DNA from: Arcobacter acticola
GTDB taxonomy: Bacteria; Campylobacterota; Campylobacteria; Campylobacterales; Arcobacteraceae
Reading direction: 5' to 3'
DNA length: 64,000 nt
Assembly (NCBI RefSeq): GCF_013177675.1
Contig: NZ_CP042652.1
Coordinates: 2,356,001 to 2,420,000 of the forward strand
Under the pieces are notes generated by a model. That model searched no databases. It was not told the origin of the DNA and saw only the letters and a program-made list of their open reading frames with translations. This document shows positions 39,146 to 52,516 of the stretch, piece by piece (the first letter of the stretch is position 1; each line of letters begins with the position of its first letter). The translations under genes were made by a program, and so were the position numbers.

Positions 39146-39950
39146 AAATACAATCACTTCAATAGCTATTGGGGGATTTGATGGAATGCACAGCGCTCAT
39201 CAAGAGTTATTTAAAAACCTTGATGAAAATGGTGCGATTTTATCAATAGAATCAGGTTATGCAAACTTAACTCCTAAAAGATATAGACAAGAATATAGTA
39301 TTTATCCTATTTATTATTATGTATTAGAAAATATTAGACATCTAGAAGGTGATGAATTTATTAAACTAATAAAAGAAGAATTTCCAAATCTTAAAAAAAT
39401 AGTAGTTGGTTTTGATTTTTGTTTTGGGAAAAATAGAAAATATTGTATAGAAAAACTAAAAGATTTGTTTAATGGTGAAGTTTTAGTAATTGATGAAATA
39501 AAAATAGACGAAATTCCTGTTCATTCAAGAATAATAAGACAATATTTAAAAGATGGCAATATAAAAATGGCAAATAAACTTTTAGGGAAAGAGTATAAAT
39601 TATATGGTCAGCAAATAAAAGGACAAGGATTAGGAACTAAAAGTTTTGTGCCAACAATAAATCTAAAAGTAGATGAATTCTTACTTCCTCAAGAGGGAGT
39701 TTATATCACAAAAACCATTTTAGATAATAAAGAATATAAGTCAATAACTTTTTTAGGACATAGGGTTACAACAGATGGATCTTATGCAGTTGAAACACAT
39801 ATTTTAGATGAAAACATTACAAATGATAATTATACCACTCAAGTAAAATTTTATGAGAAAATTAGAGATAATAAAAAATTTGATAATTTTGAGGACTTGA
39901 AAAAACAAATTTTTGATGATATAGAATTAGCAAAAAACTACTTTAAATAA
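39108..39950 (+). CDS. ribF: Bifunctional riboflavin kinase/FAD synthetase
   Basis: Converts riboflavin to FMN and FAD. 280 residues. The N-terminal nucleotidyltransferase has AIGGFDGMHSAHQELF (in place of the more usual HxGH box order), GFDFCFGKNR and HSRIIRQYLKDGNIKMANKLLG. The C-terminal flavokinase domain (about 165-280) shows GQGLGTKSFVPTINL and LLPQEGVY. It is short for the family, and the adenylyl-transfer loop is compressed, as is common in Campylobacterota. The ATG at 39108 has an AAGG box; ATG 39114 is an alternative. It overlaps tlyA. Confidence 0.9.
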   Translation: MEMKKSSSILVNKNTITSIAIGGFDGMHSAHQELFKNLDENGAILSIESGYANLTPKRYRQEYSIYPIYYYVLENIRHLEGDEFIKLIKEEFPNLKKIVVGFDFCFGKNRKYCIEKLKDLFNGEVLVIDEIKIDEIPVHSRIIRQYLKDGNIKMANKLLGKEYKLYGQQIKGQGLGTKSFVPTINLKVDEFLLPQEGVYITKTILDNKEYKSITFLGHRVTTDGSYAVETHILDENITNDNYTTQVKFYEKIRDNKKFDNFEDLKKQIFDDIELAKNYFK

Positions 39951-39991
39951 AGAAATATTTATTAAATTTATGATTATTAATATTTATTAAT

Positions 39992-40726
39992 ATGCATTTA
40001 GATAAAATATCTACCATGGTAGATAAAGTATTTAAAAAATCAATTATAAAACAGTTTGAATTTGATGAAGAAGTAGCATCAGTATTCGACGATATGTTAA
40101 ATAGATCAGTTCCTTTTTACAAGGAGATGCAAAGATTATCAATAAATTTTGCATGCAATTTTTTAGAAGAAAATGACAAAGTGTACGATTTAGGATGTTC
40201 AACTGCATCAACATTGATAGAACTAAGTAAGCATTGTAAAAATAATCTAAAACTAATTGGTATTGATAACTCAAGTGCAATGTTAAATCGAGCTAGTAAA
40301 AAAGCTAAAGCATTTGGAGTTGAAATAGATTTAGTAAATGCTGATTTACATGATGTTTCTTTTGATGATGCAAAACTTATTCTTTCTAATTATACTTTAC
40401 AGTTTATAAGACCGCTTCAAAGAGAAAAATTAGTAAAAAAAATATATGATTCATTACAAAATAAAGGTATTTTTATTTTTAGTGAAAAAGTGATATCTTC
40501 AAACTCAACTTTGAATAAACAAAGCATTGATGAATATTATGAATTTAAAAAAACACAAGGTTACTCAGAATTTGAGATATCTCAAAAAAGAGAAGCTTTA
40601 GAGAATGTGCTAATACCATATACAGAAGAAGAAAATAAAAAAATGATACTAGATGCTGGATTTACTCATTGTGAAACAATTTTTAAATGGGTAAATTTTG
40701 CTACATTTATTGCAATAAAAAAATAA
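39992..40726 (+). CDS. cmoA: Carboxy-S-adenosyl-L-methionine synthase
   Basis: Makes carboxy-SAM from SAM and prephenate, used by CmoB to modify the wobble uridine of tRNAs. 244 residues. Family blocks are [24 protein letters not shown] near residue 20, the SAM motif [15 protein letters not shown] and [15 protein letters not shown]. The end [15 protein letters not shown] leads to [11 protein letters not shown]. No cmoB is seen in the window. It sits between ribF and bcp in a plus-strand run with small gaps. Confidence 0.94.
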   Translation: MHLDKISTMVDKVFKKSIIKQFEFDEEVASVFDDMLNRSVPFYKEMQRLSINFACNFLEENDKVYDLGCSTASTLIELSKHCKNNLKLIGIDNSSAMLNRASKKAKAFGVEIDLVNADLHDVSFDDAKLILSNYTLQFIRPLQREKLVKKIYDSLQNKGIFIFSEKVISSNSTLNKQSIDEYYEFKKTQGYSEFEISQKREALENVLIPYTEEENKKMILDAGFTHCETIFKWVNFATFIAIKK

Positions 40727-40741
40727 ATTAAGGATTTATAT

Positions 40742-41248
40742 ATGTTAAAAATAGGCGAAATTGCTCCTAGTTTTTGTGCAGCTAATCAAGATGATGTTGA
40801 AATTTGTTCAAGAGATTTACAAGGAAAATGGATAGTTTTATATTTTTATCCAAAAGACTTAACTCCAGGATGTACAACACAAGCTTGTGACTTTACAGAT
40901 AAACACTCATCTTTTGATGATTTAGATGCTGTTATTTTAGGAGTAAGTCCTGATGATACTACAAAACATAGAAAATTTATTGACTCAAAAGATTTAACAA
41001 TAACTTTATTATCTGATACAAGTAAAAAAATGTGTGAAGATTTTGGAGTTTGGCAACTAAAAAAATTTATGGGAAAAGAGTTTATGGGAGTAGTTAGAAC
41101 TACATTTATAATTGACCCTGATGGTAAACTAGCTGCAATTTGGCCAAAAGTTTCTGTTAGAAAGAAAAAAAGTGTAAAAGGTGAAAAAATAGAAGTTTTA
41201 CACGTAGATGAAGTGAAAGAAAAACTTCAAGAATTACAATCAAAATAA
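40742..41248 (+). CDS. bcp: Thioredoxin-dependent thiol peroxidase (Bcp/PrxQ)
   Basis: 168-residue peroxiredoxin that reduces hydroperoxides. It has the motif DLTPGCTTQACDF, with peroxidatic Cys44 and resolving Cys49 five residues on, the atypical two-cysteine Bcp arrangement. The conserved Arg of the active site lies in VVRTTFIIDPDG. A lysine-rich loop (SVRKKKSVKG) after it is longer than in E. coli Bcp. It starts 15 bases after cmoA. Confidence 0.94.
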   Translation: MLKIGEIAPSFCAANQDDVEICSRDLQGKWIVLYFYPKDLTPGCTTQACDFTDKHSSFDDLDAVILGVSPDDTTKHRKFIDSKDLTITLLSDTSKKMCEDFGVWQLKKFMGKEFMGVVRTTFIIDPDGKLAAIWPKVSVRKKKSVKGEKIEVLHVDEVKEKLQELQSK

Positions 41249-41260
41249 TTAGGAATAACG

Positions 41261-42268
41261 ATGACAAAAATATTTAATAAGATTTTATTGCTTAGTGCTA
41301 CATGCCTTCTTTCAAGTAATTTACTTGCACAAGAAACAGTATGTTTTAAGAATAATGTAGAAAAACCTTCTTTAATTGAAAATACAGCTTTAGATGGTGG
41401 TGTTTGTAATGGAAACCTTTCATTAAATCAAATGAAAAAAGATGGATGGAATGTTTTAGACATAAAAATCACTCCTAGTGAAAATAAATTTAATTATAGT
41501 TATTATCTAATAAAAAATGATAATCAAAATATAGCATTAAACAATTCAAATGATTCTAAATACAATGTAGAGAACAATTTTTCTGTTAAACCAATGGGAA
41601 CAAAAATTGAAAATATTGATGATAATAAAAGTACAATAAATATTGGAAATTTGATCATTGGTCAAACAGGCATTGTAGTTCATATTTATGATAATGACAA
41701 AAGATTAATTGTATCAAATGCAAAAGTAATTAGTTCAAATAGTAACTCATCGATTGTAGAATTTTTTAAATTTGATGATTTAAAACAAGATGCACTTCCT
41801 ACTACGAAAAGAATGGTAGAAAAAGGAGATGTTTTAGTATTAAATTATATGTATAATTCTTCTTTATTAATTACTCCTACACAAGATACATTTCAAGCTG
41901 TAAGAAATAATTTCAAATTAAATAACTTCATACATTCTGATATATTTGCAGCAAAATTAAAAATAAATAATAAACCTTTCCCAACAAAAGAAGATTTTCA
42001 AGAGTTTGCAATTGAGCAAAATCTAGGAACAATATTTTATGTTTTAAATAAAAAAGTTTATATTTTAGATACAAAAACATTCACAATTTTAGATACTTAT
42101 CCTCTTTCTTATGATGAGAATGAAACTAAAATGCCATTTTATACAAGAGTTGAAGAAATCGAAAGTTCAATACTTGATTTCTCATTTTCTGACTTATTAT
42201 TCTTTAATGATAAAAAAGAGTTAAGTTATGATGAATATTATGAAGAAATTCTAGGATTAAAAAAATGA
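41261..42268 (+). CDS. Plasminogen-binding PgbA-like N-terminal domain protein
   Basis: 335 residues with signal peptide (about 1-23, ending LLAQET). The middle and C-terminal parts match by recall the Helicobacter plasminogen-binding protein family. The pattern is LIIGQTGIVVHIYDND near residue 130, then FKFDDLKQDALPTTK, KGDVLVLNYMYNSSLLITP, then FAIEQNLGTIFYVLNKKVYILD. The family is exported to the cell surface in Helicobacter, but similar proteins occur in non-pathogens, so plasminogen binding is not implied. It overlaps the following glcD-like gene by four bases. Confidence 0.72.
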   Translation: MTKIFNKILLLSATCLLSSNLLAQETVCFKNNVEKPSLIENTALDGGVCNGNLSLNQMKKDGWNVLDIKITPSENKFNYSYYLIKNDNQNIALNNSNDSKYNVENNFSVKPMGTKIENIDDNKSTINIGNLIIGQTGIVVHIYDNDKRLIVSNAKVISSNSNSSIVEFFKFDDLKQDALPTTKRMVEKGDVLVLNYMYNSSLLITPTQDTFQAVRNNFKLNNFIHSDIFAAKLKINNKPFPTKEDFQEFAIEQNLGTIFYVLNKKVYILDTKTFTILDTYPLSYDENETKMPFYTRVEEIESSILDFSFSDLLFFNDKKELSYDEYYEEILGLKK

Positions 42269-43653
42269 TTCAACAAGAACATTTAGATTACGTTACATCT
42301 ATTGTAGGTAGCGAAAATGTTAAAAGTGATAAAGCTCACTTAATTGCATTTTGTTATGATGCCACAAGAACTAGATTTGAGCCAGATGCTGTTGTTTTTC
42401 CAAGAAATGAACAAGATATTTCAGATATATTAAAATATTGTAATGAGCATAAAATTGTAATTGTTCCAAGGGGTGCAGGTTCTGGATTTACAGGTGGAGC
42501 ACTTCCATCAAATGGCGGAATTATTCTTTCTCTTGAAAGACATATGAATAAACTTCTTGAAATTGATATGGAAAATATGGTAGGAGTTGTTCAACCAGGT
42601 CTTATTAATATGGAGTTCCAAAAAGCAGTTGAAGCCGTTGGATTATTTTATCCTCCAGATCCAGCAAGTGAAGAGTATTCAACGCTTGGTGGAAATGTTA
42701 GTGAAAATGCAGGTGGTATGAGAGCTGCTAAATATGGTATTACTAAAGATTATGTAATGGCTTTAAGAGCTGTTCTGCCAAATGGAGATATCATAGTTGC
42801 AGGTAAAAAAACTATCAAAGATGTTGCTGGTTATAACACAGCTGGTATTTTAATAGCAAGTGAAGGAACTTTAGCCATTATCACAGAGATTACATTAAAA
42901 CTAATTCCTAAACCAAAATTCAAACAAACTTACATGGGAGTTTTCCCTAGCGTTGATACAGCAATGACGGCAGTGTTTAAATCACTAGCAGCTGGAGCAA
43001 ATCCTGTTGCAATGGAATTTTTAGATGCACTTGTAATTAAAGCATTAAAACAAAAGTTCCCACAAATTTCACTTCCTGATAATGCAGGTGGAATTCTTGT
43101 AGGTGATGTTGATGCTAGTTCTTTAGCAGAAATCGATTCACAACTTCAAACACTAAAAGAATCTTTTGCAGCAAATGGTTCAACTGAGTTTATAATTGCC
43201 AAAGATGAAGAAGAAGGTAAAAAACTTTGGTTTGCAAGACGAAATGCAAGTCCAGCAACTATGATTTATGGAACTAAAAAATTAAATGAAGATATTTCAG
43301 TTCCAAGAAGTAAATTACCAGTTGCCCTTGATGGTATTTATAAAATTGGTGAAAAGTATGGCTTCCAAGTTCCTTGTTTTGGTCATGCAGGAGATGGAAA
43401 TATCCATGTTAATGTAATGGTAAAAGATAAAACAAATGAAAAAGAGATGGAAGATGGACACAAAGCTATTGAAGAAATTTTTCAATATGTAGTTGATTTA
43501 GGTGGAACATTAAGTGGCGAGCATGGAATTGGAACTTCAAAAGCTCCTTTTATGCATATTGCTTTTACGGAAGCTGAAATGAATCTATTTAGAAATATTA
43601 AAAAAGCATTTGACCCAAATAATATTTTAAATCCATTTAAAATGGGATTATAG
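42265..43653 (+). CDS. glcD: FAD-linked 2-hydroxyacid oxidase, GlcD family
   Basis: 462 residues. The FAD_binding_4 domain shows PRGAGSGFTGGALPSNGGI near residue 68, then PPDPASEEYSTLGGNVSENAGG and YGITKDYVMALRAVLPNGD. The C-terminal oxidase domain has FGHAGDGNIHVNV and SGEHGIG. Members oxidise glycolate or D-lactate; this type is the flavin subunit and would need an electron acceptor. glcE and glcF are not next to it, so D-lactate is at least as likely as glycolate. It starts in a four-base ATGA overlap with the PgbA-like gene. Confidence 0.9.
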   Translation: MIQQEHLDYVTSIVGSENVKSDKAHLIAFCYDATRTRFEPDAVVFPRNEQDISDILKYCNEHKIVIVPRGAGSGFTGGALPSNGGIILSLERHMNKLLEIDMENMVGVVQPGLINMEFQKAVEAVGLFYPPDPASEEYSTLGGNVSENAGGMRAAKYGITKDYVMALRAVLPNGDIIVAGKKTIKDVAGYNTAGILIASEGTLAIITEITLKLIPKPKFKQTYMGVFPSVDTAMTAVFKSLAAGANPVAMEFLDALVIKALKQKFPQISLPDNAGGILVGDVDASSLAEIDSQLQTLKESFAANGSTEFIIAKDEEEGKKLWFARRNASPATMIYGTKKLNEDISVPRSKLPVALDGIYKIGEKYGFQVPCFGHAGDGNIHVNVMVKDKTNEKEMEDGHKAIEEIFQYVVDLGGTLSGEHGIGTSKAPFMHIAFTEAEMNLFRNIKKAFDPNNILNPFKMGL

Positions 43654-43660
43654 TTATTCA

Positions 43661-44452
43661 ATGAATGAGATAGATAATAAAGATGGTTTATTTAAAAAGG
43701 TACTAAAGGTTGTAGATTCATTTTTTAATGATGATACAACTTATTATGCAGCCTCATTAAGCTTTTTTACTATCTTTTCTATTCTTCCTATTATTGCTTT
43801 ATTAATAGCATTTATTTCAAACTTTTCAGAGTTTGAAAGCTATTTAGAAATATTTACCTCATATATTTTTAACATAATCAACCCTACACATTCAACTGAA
43901 ATAATAGACGCACTAAAGAACTATATATCAAATTCAAACAAACTAGGTCTACTAGGTACTGTTTATATGTTATTTGTATTTATAATGTTTTTTAAAGATT
44001 ATGAATATATTGTAAATAAAATACATAAAGCAAAAAGAAAATCAATTCATATTTCTTTTTTATTTTATTCTGTTTATTTAATAGTTTTACCAATCTTATT
44101 TATAGTATTAAACGTAATTATGTCTATTTATAACAATAATATACTAAATAATATATTTTCATATGTCTTTGCATGGTTAATATTTTATTCTTTATTTAAA
44201 TTAAGTGTAAACAAAACTATAGATAATAAAGCTGCTTTAATCTCATCCTTTATTACACTATTAGTTTTATCTATTACAAAAAATTTGTTTGTATATTATG
44301 TTGTCTATAATAAAACATATACAACAATCTATGGCTCTCTTGCAACACTATTATTTACTTTTTTTTGGATTTATATTTCATGGATTATTTATTTATACGG
44401 AATAAAAATGTGTCATAAATTAAATATTAAATATCTTATAAAAAAAGATTAA
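43661..44452 (+). CDS. YihY/BrkB-family membrane protein
   Basis: 263 residues with six predicted helices. The family start is recognisable: DDTTYYAASLSFFTIFSILPIIALLIAF (in part, about residues 25-52). LATLLFTFFWIYISWIIYLYG occurs near the C-terminus. The family was once called ribonuclease BN or BrkB; its function is not established and it is often annotated as a virulence factor. It begins 7 bases after glcD and is in the same direction. Confidence 0.88.
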   Translation: MNEIDNKDGLFKKVLKVVDSFFNDDTTYYAASLSFFTIFSILPIIALLIAFISNFSEFESYLEIFTSYIFNIINPTHSTEIIDALKNYISNSNKLGLLGTVYMLFVFIMFFKDYEYIVNKIHKAKRKSIHISFLFYSVYLIVLPILFIVLNVIMSIYNNNILNNIFSYVFAWLIFYSLFKLSVNKTIDNKAALISSFITLLVLSITKNLFVYYVVYNKTYTTIYGSLATLLFTFFWIYISWIIYLYGIKMCHKLNIKYLIKKD

Positions 44453-44474
44453 TAATTTTTAAGTATAATAGCAT

Positions 44475-45191
44475 ATGAATAAATTATTAATACCTATATT
44501 ATTTCTTGCTAATAGCTGTTATGCCAATACAAATGAAGAAACTAACAACTTATCGTATCTCGAAACTGCTTTAGTAAAAGTAAACAAAAATAGCAGATAT
44601 GCAAAGCCTGTGATTTTAAATTCACAAAATAAAAGACAAAATAATTTAGTACCAAAAGTAAATAATGACTTTAATTTATTGATAGATTCTCAAGGAGAAA
44701 GAGAATTGAGATATATTTTTGAGAAACCTTATAGAAATAATAACTCTCTTATAAATTTTGGAATATCTTTTAAAGATAAAGCATATAAAAATATAGATTT
44801 TAAAACAAGACTTGGATTAAAATTAAACAATAAAATAAATCCTTTTATTCAATTGACAACAAACAAAACTTGGAAAAATATATATGGTGTAGATTATGCT
44901 CTTGGTCAAATATTAAAAAAATCAGTAAAGAAAAAAGCAGAGTATAGAAGCTATTTAAAACTAGATAGAAAACTAAATGATAAATACTCTATTCATAACT
45001 ACAATGAATCATACTGGCAAGATACAGAAGTTGATTATGTAGATATAAACTCTTCTCTTTATCTAAAACAAAAACTAACTAGAAAAAGTAACTTGATATA
45101 TAAAATTGGTTTAAAAGCTAATGATTCAGAAGGTAGACAAGAAATAAAGAACTATGGAATAAATATAAAATATAAAATAGCTATACTTTAA
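44475..45191 (+). CDS. Putative exported beta-barrel-like protein (238 aa)
   Basis: Not recognised. A signal peptide of about 18 residues (MNKLLIPILFLANSCYA) is followed by a mature part with alternating hydrophobic and polar residues and repeated aromatic strands. Examples are LINFGISFKDKAYKNIDF, LKLNNKINPFIQLTTN and YGINIKYKIAIL at the end. This strand pattern, with a hydrophobic C-terminal strand, fits a small outer-membrane barrel. It lies between the BrkB-like gene and the repeat-rich region before the rRNA operon. No partner is visible. Confidence 0.6.
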   Translation: MNKLLIPILFLANSCYANTNEETNNLSYLETALVKVNKNSRYAKPVILNSQNKRQNNLVPKVNNDFNLLIDSQGERELRYIFEKPYRNNNSLINFGISFKDKAYKNIDFKTRLGLKLNNKINPFIQLTTNKTWKNIYGVDYALGQILKKSVKKKAEYRSYLKLDRKLNDKYSIHNYNESYWQDTEVDYVDINSSLYLKQKLTRKSNLIYKIGLKANDSEGRQEIKNYGINIKYKIAIL

Positions 45192-45282
45192 TATAGAACT
45201 ACAATATCTCTAAAAAACAACAAACCCCATACCAAGACTAAGTAAAATAGAAAAAGCCCGTATAATAGAAATATAGAGGATT

Positions 45283-45352
45283 ATTAATTTTGAATTATTA
45301 ATTTTGAATGATTAATTGTGAATTATTAATTGTGAATGATTAATTGTGAATT
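45283..45352. repeat. Five tandem 14-bp units
   Basis: Units of ATTAATT(T/G)TGAAT(T/G) follow each other without spacers at 45283, 45297, 45311, 45325 and 45339. The last base alternates T, G, T, G, T. Similar TTTTGAATT words recur in the rRNA spacers. Confidence 0.9.
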
Positions 45353-45449
45353 ATGAATGGAAAAGAGGATTTGTATATTTGTAATTGGTATATTGGTCTA
45401 TTAGTGTATTAAAGACCTGTGCTAAGTATTAAGCGCTAAGTAAAAAACC

Positions 45450-45491
45450 AGAATTCAGTGCTCAGAATTCAGTGCTCAGAGTTCAGTGCTC
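45450..45491. repeat. Three tandem 14-bp units
   Basis: AGAATTCAGTGCTC occurs twice and AGAGTTCAGTGCTC once, head to tail. The inverse complement of the third unit recurs within the 16S-23S spacer near 49334-49347. Confidence 0.9.
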
Positions 45492-45533
45492 AGAAAGTCA
45501 AGCCAAAAAAGATAAAACCCAAAAAAACAAACT

Positions 45534-45589
45534 AAAAAAAAAGCTTCTACCTAAAAATACTTTTTAAAGTATGAATAAGTAAAAGCTTT
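45534..45589 (-). terminator. Terminator of the rRNA operon
   Basis: On the minus strand AAGCTTTTAC pairs with GTAGAAGCTT, with an inner ATACTT/AAGTAT hairpin, followed by nine T. The outer stem sequence is shared with the tRNA operon terminator at 24625-24675. Confidence 0.85.
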
Positions 45590-45604
45590 GATTAATAAAC
45601 TCAA

Positions 45605-45722
45605 GAGCTGGCAGCGGCCTACGTTTCCACCAGGGGACCCGGCAGTATTATCGGCGATGAAGTGCTTGACTTCCAGGTTCGGAATGGGACTGGGTATTTC
45701 CACTTCTCTATAGCCACCAGCA
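45605..45722 (-). rRNA. rrf: 5S ribosomal RNA
   Basis: About 117 bases. The ends GCTGG (5') and CCAGC (3') pair as helix I. Core blocks CCCAGTCCCATTCCGAACC and GAAGTCAAGC are the usual 5S loop B/C sequence. It is last in the rRNA operon. Ends are approximate to a few bases. Confidence 0.95.
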
Positions 45723-45724
45723 AA

Positions 45725-45809
45725 GTTGAGTGTTAAATTTAATTTTGAATGCTTAATTTTGAATTTTGAATTAAAACCCAAATTAAGTAAATTATACTTA
45801 ACACTCAAC
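45725..45809 (-). other. Inverted repeat just upstream of 5S
   Basis: GTTGAGTGTTAA (45725-45736) and its exact complement TTAACACTCAAC (45798-45809) flank 61 AT-rich bases in the 23S-5S spacer. In the transcript this forms a hairpin ending three bases from the 5S start, probably a processing signal. Confidence 0.6.
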
Positions 45810-45992
45810 TCTATACTAGAGTTAAGAAAAAATAATGTTAAAGTCTTAAAATAAACACAATTTGTTTATTAAATATATCCTGCGCTTATGCATAACCATA
45901 AAAGCTACGGTTCCGAAACTATAAAAGTGAAGCAGTTCACTTTTAATAACGTTTCTCATATATTTAATAAGATAGTAAACCAAAGAATATAA

Positions 45993-48944
<2,952 letters not shown>

Positions 48945-49370
48945 AATAAACAGAATTAAATTCTGTCGCATTTTTGATAATTATTCTTTGGCTACTATCT
49001 TATTAAACATATTTAAATTAATGAATCTAATCATCAACTCTTACATCTTAATAAAATTAGTTGTGTTCTATCTATTTCAAATTATCTTAAAAAAACAAGT
49101 TTTTTCAAGGTAACAATTTTTAGATAATTAAATTTTTGTTTTTAAATTATGTTCTTTCGAACGTAAATTAAACGAAAAAATTAAAGACTTTAACATTATA
49201 TTTTTAAATATCATTTTAGATTTCTCTAAAAGTTTTGATTCGAAAATCAAATATAAATTCAAACTAATTTGAACTTATATTTAATTTTACTCTCAAGCTA
49301 AATTATTATAACTGAACTTTAAATTCTATCTTCTGAGCACTGAACTCTGATTACTGAACTCTAAAATAGG
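48945..49370 (-). other. 23S-proximal part of the 16S-23S spacer
   Basis: 426 bases without a gene. It holds the 5' arm of the 23S processing stem (48983-49014), a short GTTCTTTCGAAC palindrome (49150-49161), and near 49332-49350 a copy of the 14-bp repeat found past the operon end. Nothing else is recognised. Confidence 0.7.
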
Positions 49371-49446
49371 TGGTGGAGAATAGCGGGATCGAACCGCTGA
49401 CCTCCTGCGTGCAAAGCAGGCGCTCTCCCAGCTGAGCTAATTCCCC
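49371..49446 (-). tRNA. tRNA-Ala (TGC)
   Basis: A 76-base cloverleaf in the rRNA spacer. The acceptor GGGGAAT pairs with ATTCTCC. The anticodon loop TTTGCAC gives TGC. CCA is encoded. It follows tRNA-Ile in the transcript. Confidence 0.95.
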
Positions 49447-49541
49447 TGGGACTAATAATTTTGAATTCTAAATTCTGAATTTTGAATTAAAAAAATTAAT
49501 TCAACATTTAAAATTTAACATTCAACATTATAAGATTATCA

Positions 49542-49618
49542 TGGTGGGCCTACCAGGACTTGAACCTGGGACCTCACGATTATCAGTCGAGCGCTCTAGC
49601 CAGCTGAGCTATAGGCCC
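49542..49618 (-). tRNA. tRNA-Ile (GAT)
   Basis: A 77-base cloverleaf in the rRNA spacer. The acceptor GGGCCTA pairs with TAGGCCC. The anticodon loop CTGATAA gives GAT. CCA is encoded. Confidence 0.95.
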
Positions 49619-49631
49619 CTACTACCTATTT

Positions 49632-51435
<1,804 letters not shown>

Positions 51436-51454
51436 TTATAAACGTTATAATTTA

Positions 51455-51466
51455 TTTTAAAGATCA
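51455..51466 (-). promoter_or_regulatory. boxA-like antitermination site in the rRNA leader
   Basis: The minus strand reads TGATCTTTAAAA, matching 10 of 12 bases of the E. coli rRNA boxA (TGCTCTTTAACA). NusB, encoded at 26492 in this window, would be its reader. Confidence 0.55.
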
Positions 51467-51532
51467 TCACATTCAAACTATCTCGTTACCATCACACTTT
51501 CGTTTGATGCGTTCCAGTCAAATTGGACGGGA

Positions 51533-51561
51533 ATTATAATAGATTCCTCTGGGTTTGTCAA
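51533..51561 (-). promoter_or_regulatory. rRNA operon promoter
   Basis: On the minus strand TTGACA (51556-51561), a 17-base spacer and TATAAT (51533-51538) form a perfect consensus sigma-70 promoter, rare in this AT-rich phylum. It is followed by the discriminator TCCCGTCC and preceded by A-tracts on the minus strand (51600-51690) that could act as an UP element. Confidence 0.9.
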
Positions 51562-51698
51562 GACCTTTTAGCTGAAATTTGGCTTAAATTTTTGGATTCA
51601 ATTTCTTCTTTGTGTTTTTTTGGGGTTTTACTTGCTTTTTATTGGGTTATAATGGGATTTGAGTGTTTTTATTTGGTTTTTTATGGATTTAATTAGTC

Positions 51699-51734
51699 AA
51701 AATTAAAGAAAAGATTAAAATCTTTCTTTAATTT
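51699..51734 (-). terminator. Terminator after the cytochrome lipoprotein gene
   Basis: A hairpin of AATTAAAGAAAGA with TCTTTTCTTTAATT on the minus strand, followed by TTTG. It would stop transcription before the rRNA promoter region. Confidence 0.65.
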
Positions 51735-51757
51735 CTATTTACATAGTAAGTATGTTA

Positions 51758-52516
51758 TTATAATTTTGAAATAAATGTAGCTAATGCATCAATTTCCGCA
51801 TCTGTTTTAGTAGCTACTTGTCCTTTCATAATATTTTTCATAACTCCACCGTATGTTCCAGCTTTATATCCATTTAATGCTTGAATAGTTTTTTCTTTAT
51901 CCCATCCTGCAATTACTTGTGATTTACCTAATGCTTCTTTTTCAGCTTTTTGACCATGACATGATGCACAAGATTTGTATAATGCTTCTCCATCTAAACC
52001 TTCTGCAACTGGAGCTACTGCTTCTGTTGCATTTGCAACTACAGCTTCAGCAGTAGTTACAGCTGCCGCAACTGCTGTTTCACCTTGAGCTACTGCAGTA
52101 GCTGCAACTTCTTTTGTTTCTTCAACAACTGCAACTGCCATTTCTTTTGTACTTTCTTTAACTTCTTCAACTTTAGCAGCTGTTTCAGTAACTGCTGTAT
52201 TTGCAGCTTCTTTTACTGTTGTATCACTTGCAGATACAGCTTCTTTTGCAGTTTCCATCACGTTTGCAGTAGTTTCTTTAACTGCTTCACTTGTGTTTTC
52301 AACAACTTTATTAGTTGCTTCAGTAACTGTGTTAGTAACTTCTGTTGCGGCTTTTGTAACTGTTTGTGCTACATCTTTTGTAGCTTCAGCAACCACTTCT
52401 TTTGTAGTTGTTTGCTCTGTTGCAACTTTAGTTGCTTCAGCAGTTGTTTTTTTCTCGTCTCCACATCCAGCTAATAAAAGTACTGTAACCGCAGAACCTA
52501 ATAAAATTCTATTCAT
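51758..52516 (-). CDS. Lipoprotein: long A/T/V/E-rich helical repeat region plus C-terminal cytochrome c
   Basis: 252 residues. The signal ends LLLAGC, a clear lipobox. Residues about 20-170 are a low-complexity, amphipathic helical region built of repeated short units such as EATKDVAQTVTKAA. It is rich in Ala, Thr, Val and Glu and poor in other residues. Residues about 175-252 form a small class I cytochrome c: heme motif CASCH (near 182) and a likely Met axial ligand in GGVMKNIMKG. The repeat region may act as a spacer across the periplasm or envelope. An electron-carrier role is likely; the partner is unknown. Confidence 0.82.
   Translation of the reverse strand: MNRILLGSAVTVLLLAGCGDEKKTTAEATKVATEQTTTKEVVAEATKDVAQTVTKAATEVTNTVTEATNKVVENTSEAVKETTANVMETAKEAVSASDTTVKEAANTAVTETAAKVEEVKESTKEMAVAVVEETKEVAATAVAQGETAVAAAVTTAEAVVANATEAVAPVAEGLDGEALYKSCASCHGQKAEKEALGKSQVIAGWDKEKTIQALNGYKAGTYGGVMKNIMKGQVATKTDAEIDALATFISKL

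Larger units (their letters stand above)
45192..45533. other. Gene-free, repeat-rich stretch beyond the rRNA operon
   Basis: No coding frame is supported. The stretch holds a five-unit 14-bp array (45283-45352), a short run of degenerate GTATATTG-like units (about 45373-45412), and a three-unit 14-bp array (45450-45491). The sequence is low-complexity and unlike coding DNA of this genome. Confidence 0.75.

Noticed and set aside
45283-45491. CRISPR array
   Set aside because: The repeats are 14 bp and head to tail with no spacers, and no cas genes are present.
45551-45808. 85-codon minus-strand frame
   Set aside because: It spans the rRNA terminator region, all of 5S rRNA and part of the 23S-5S spacer.
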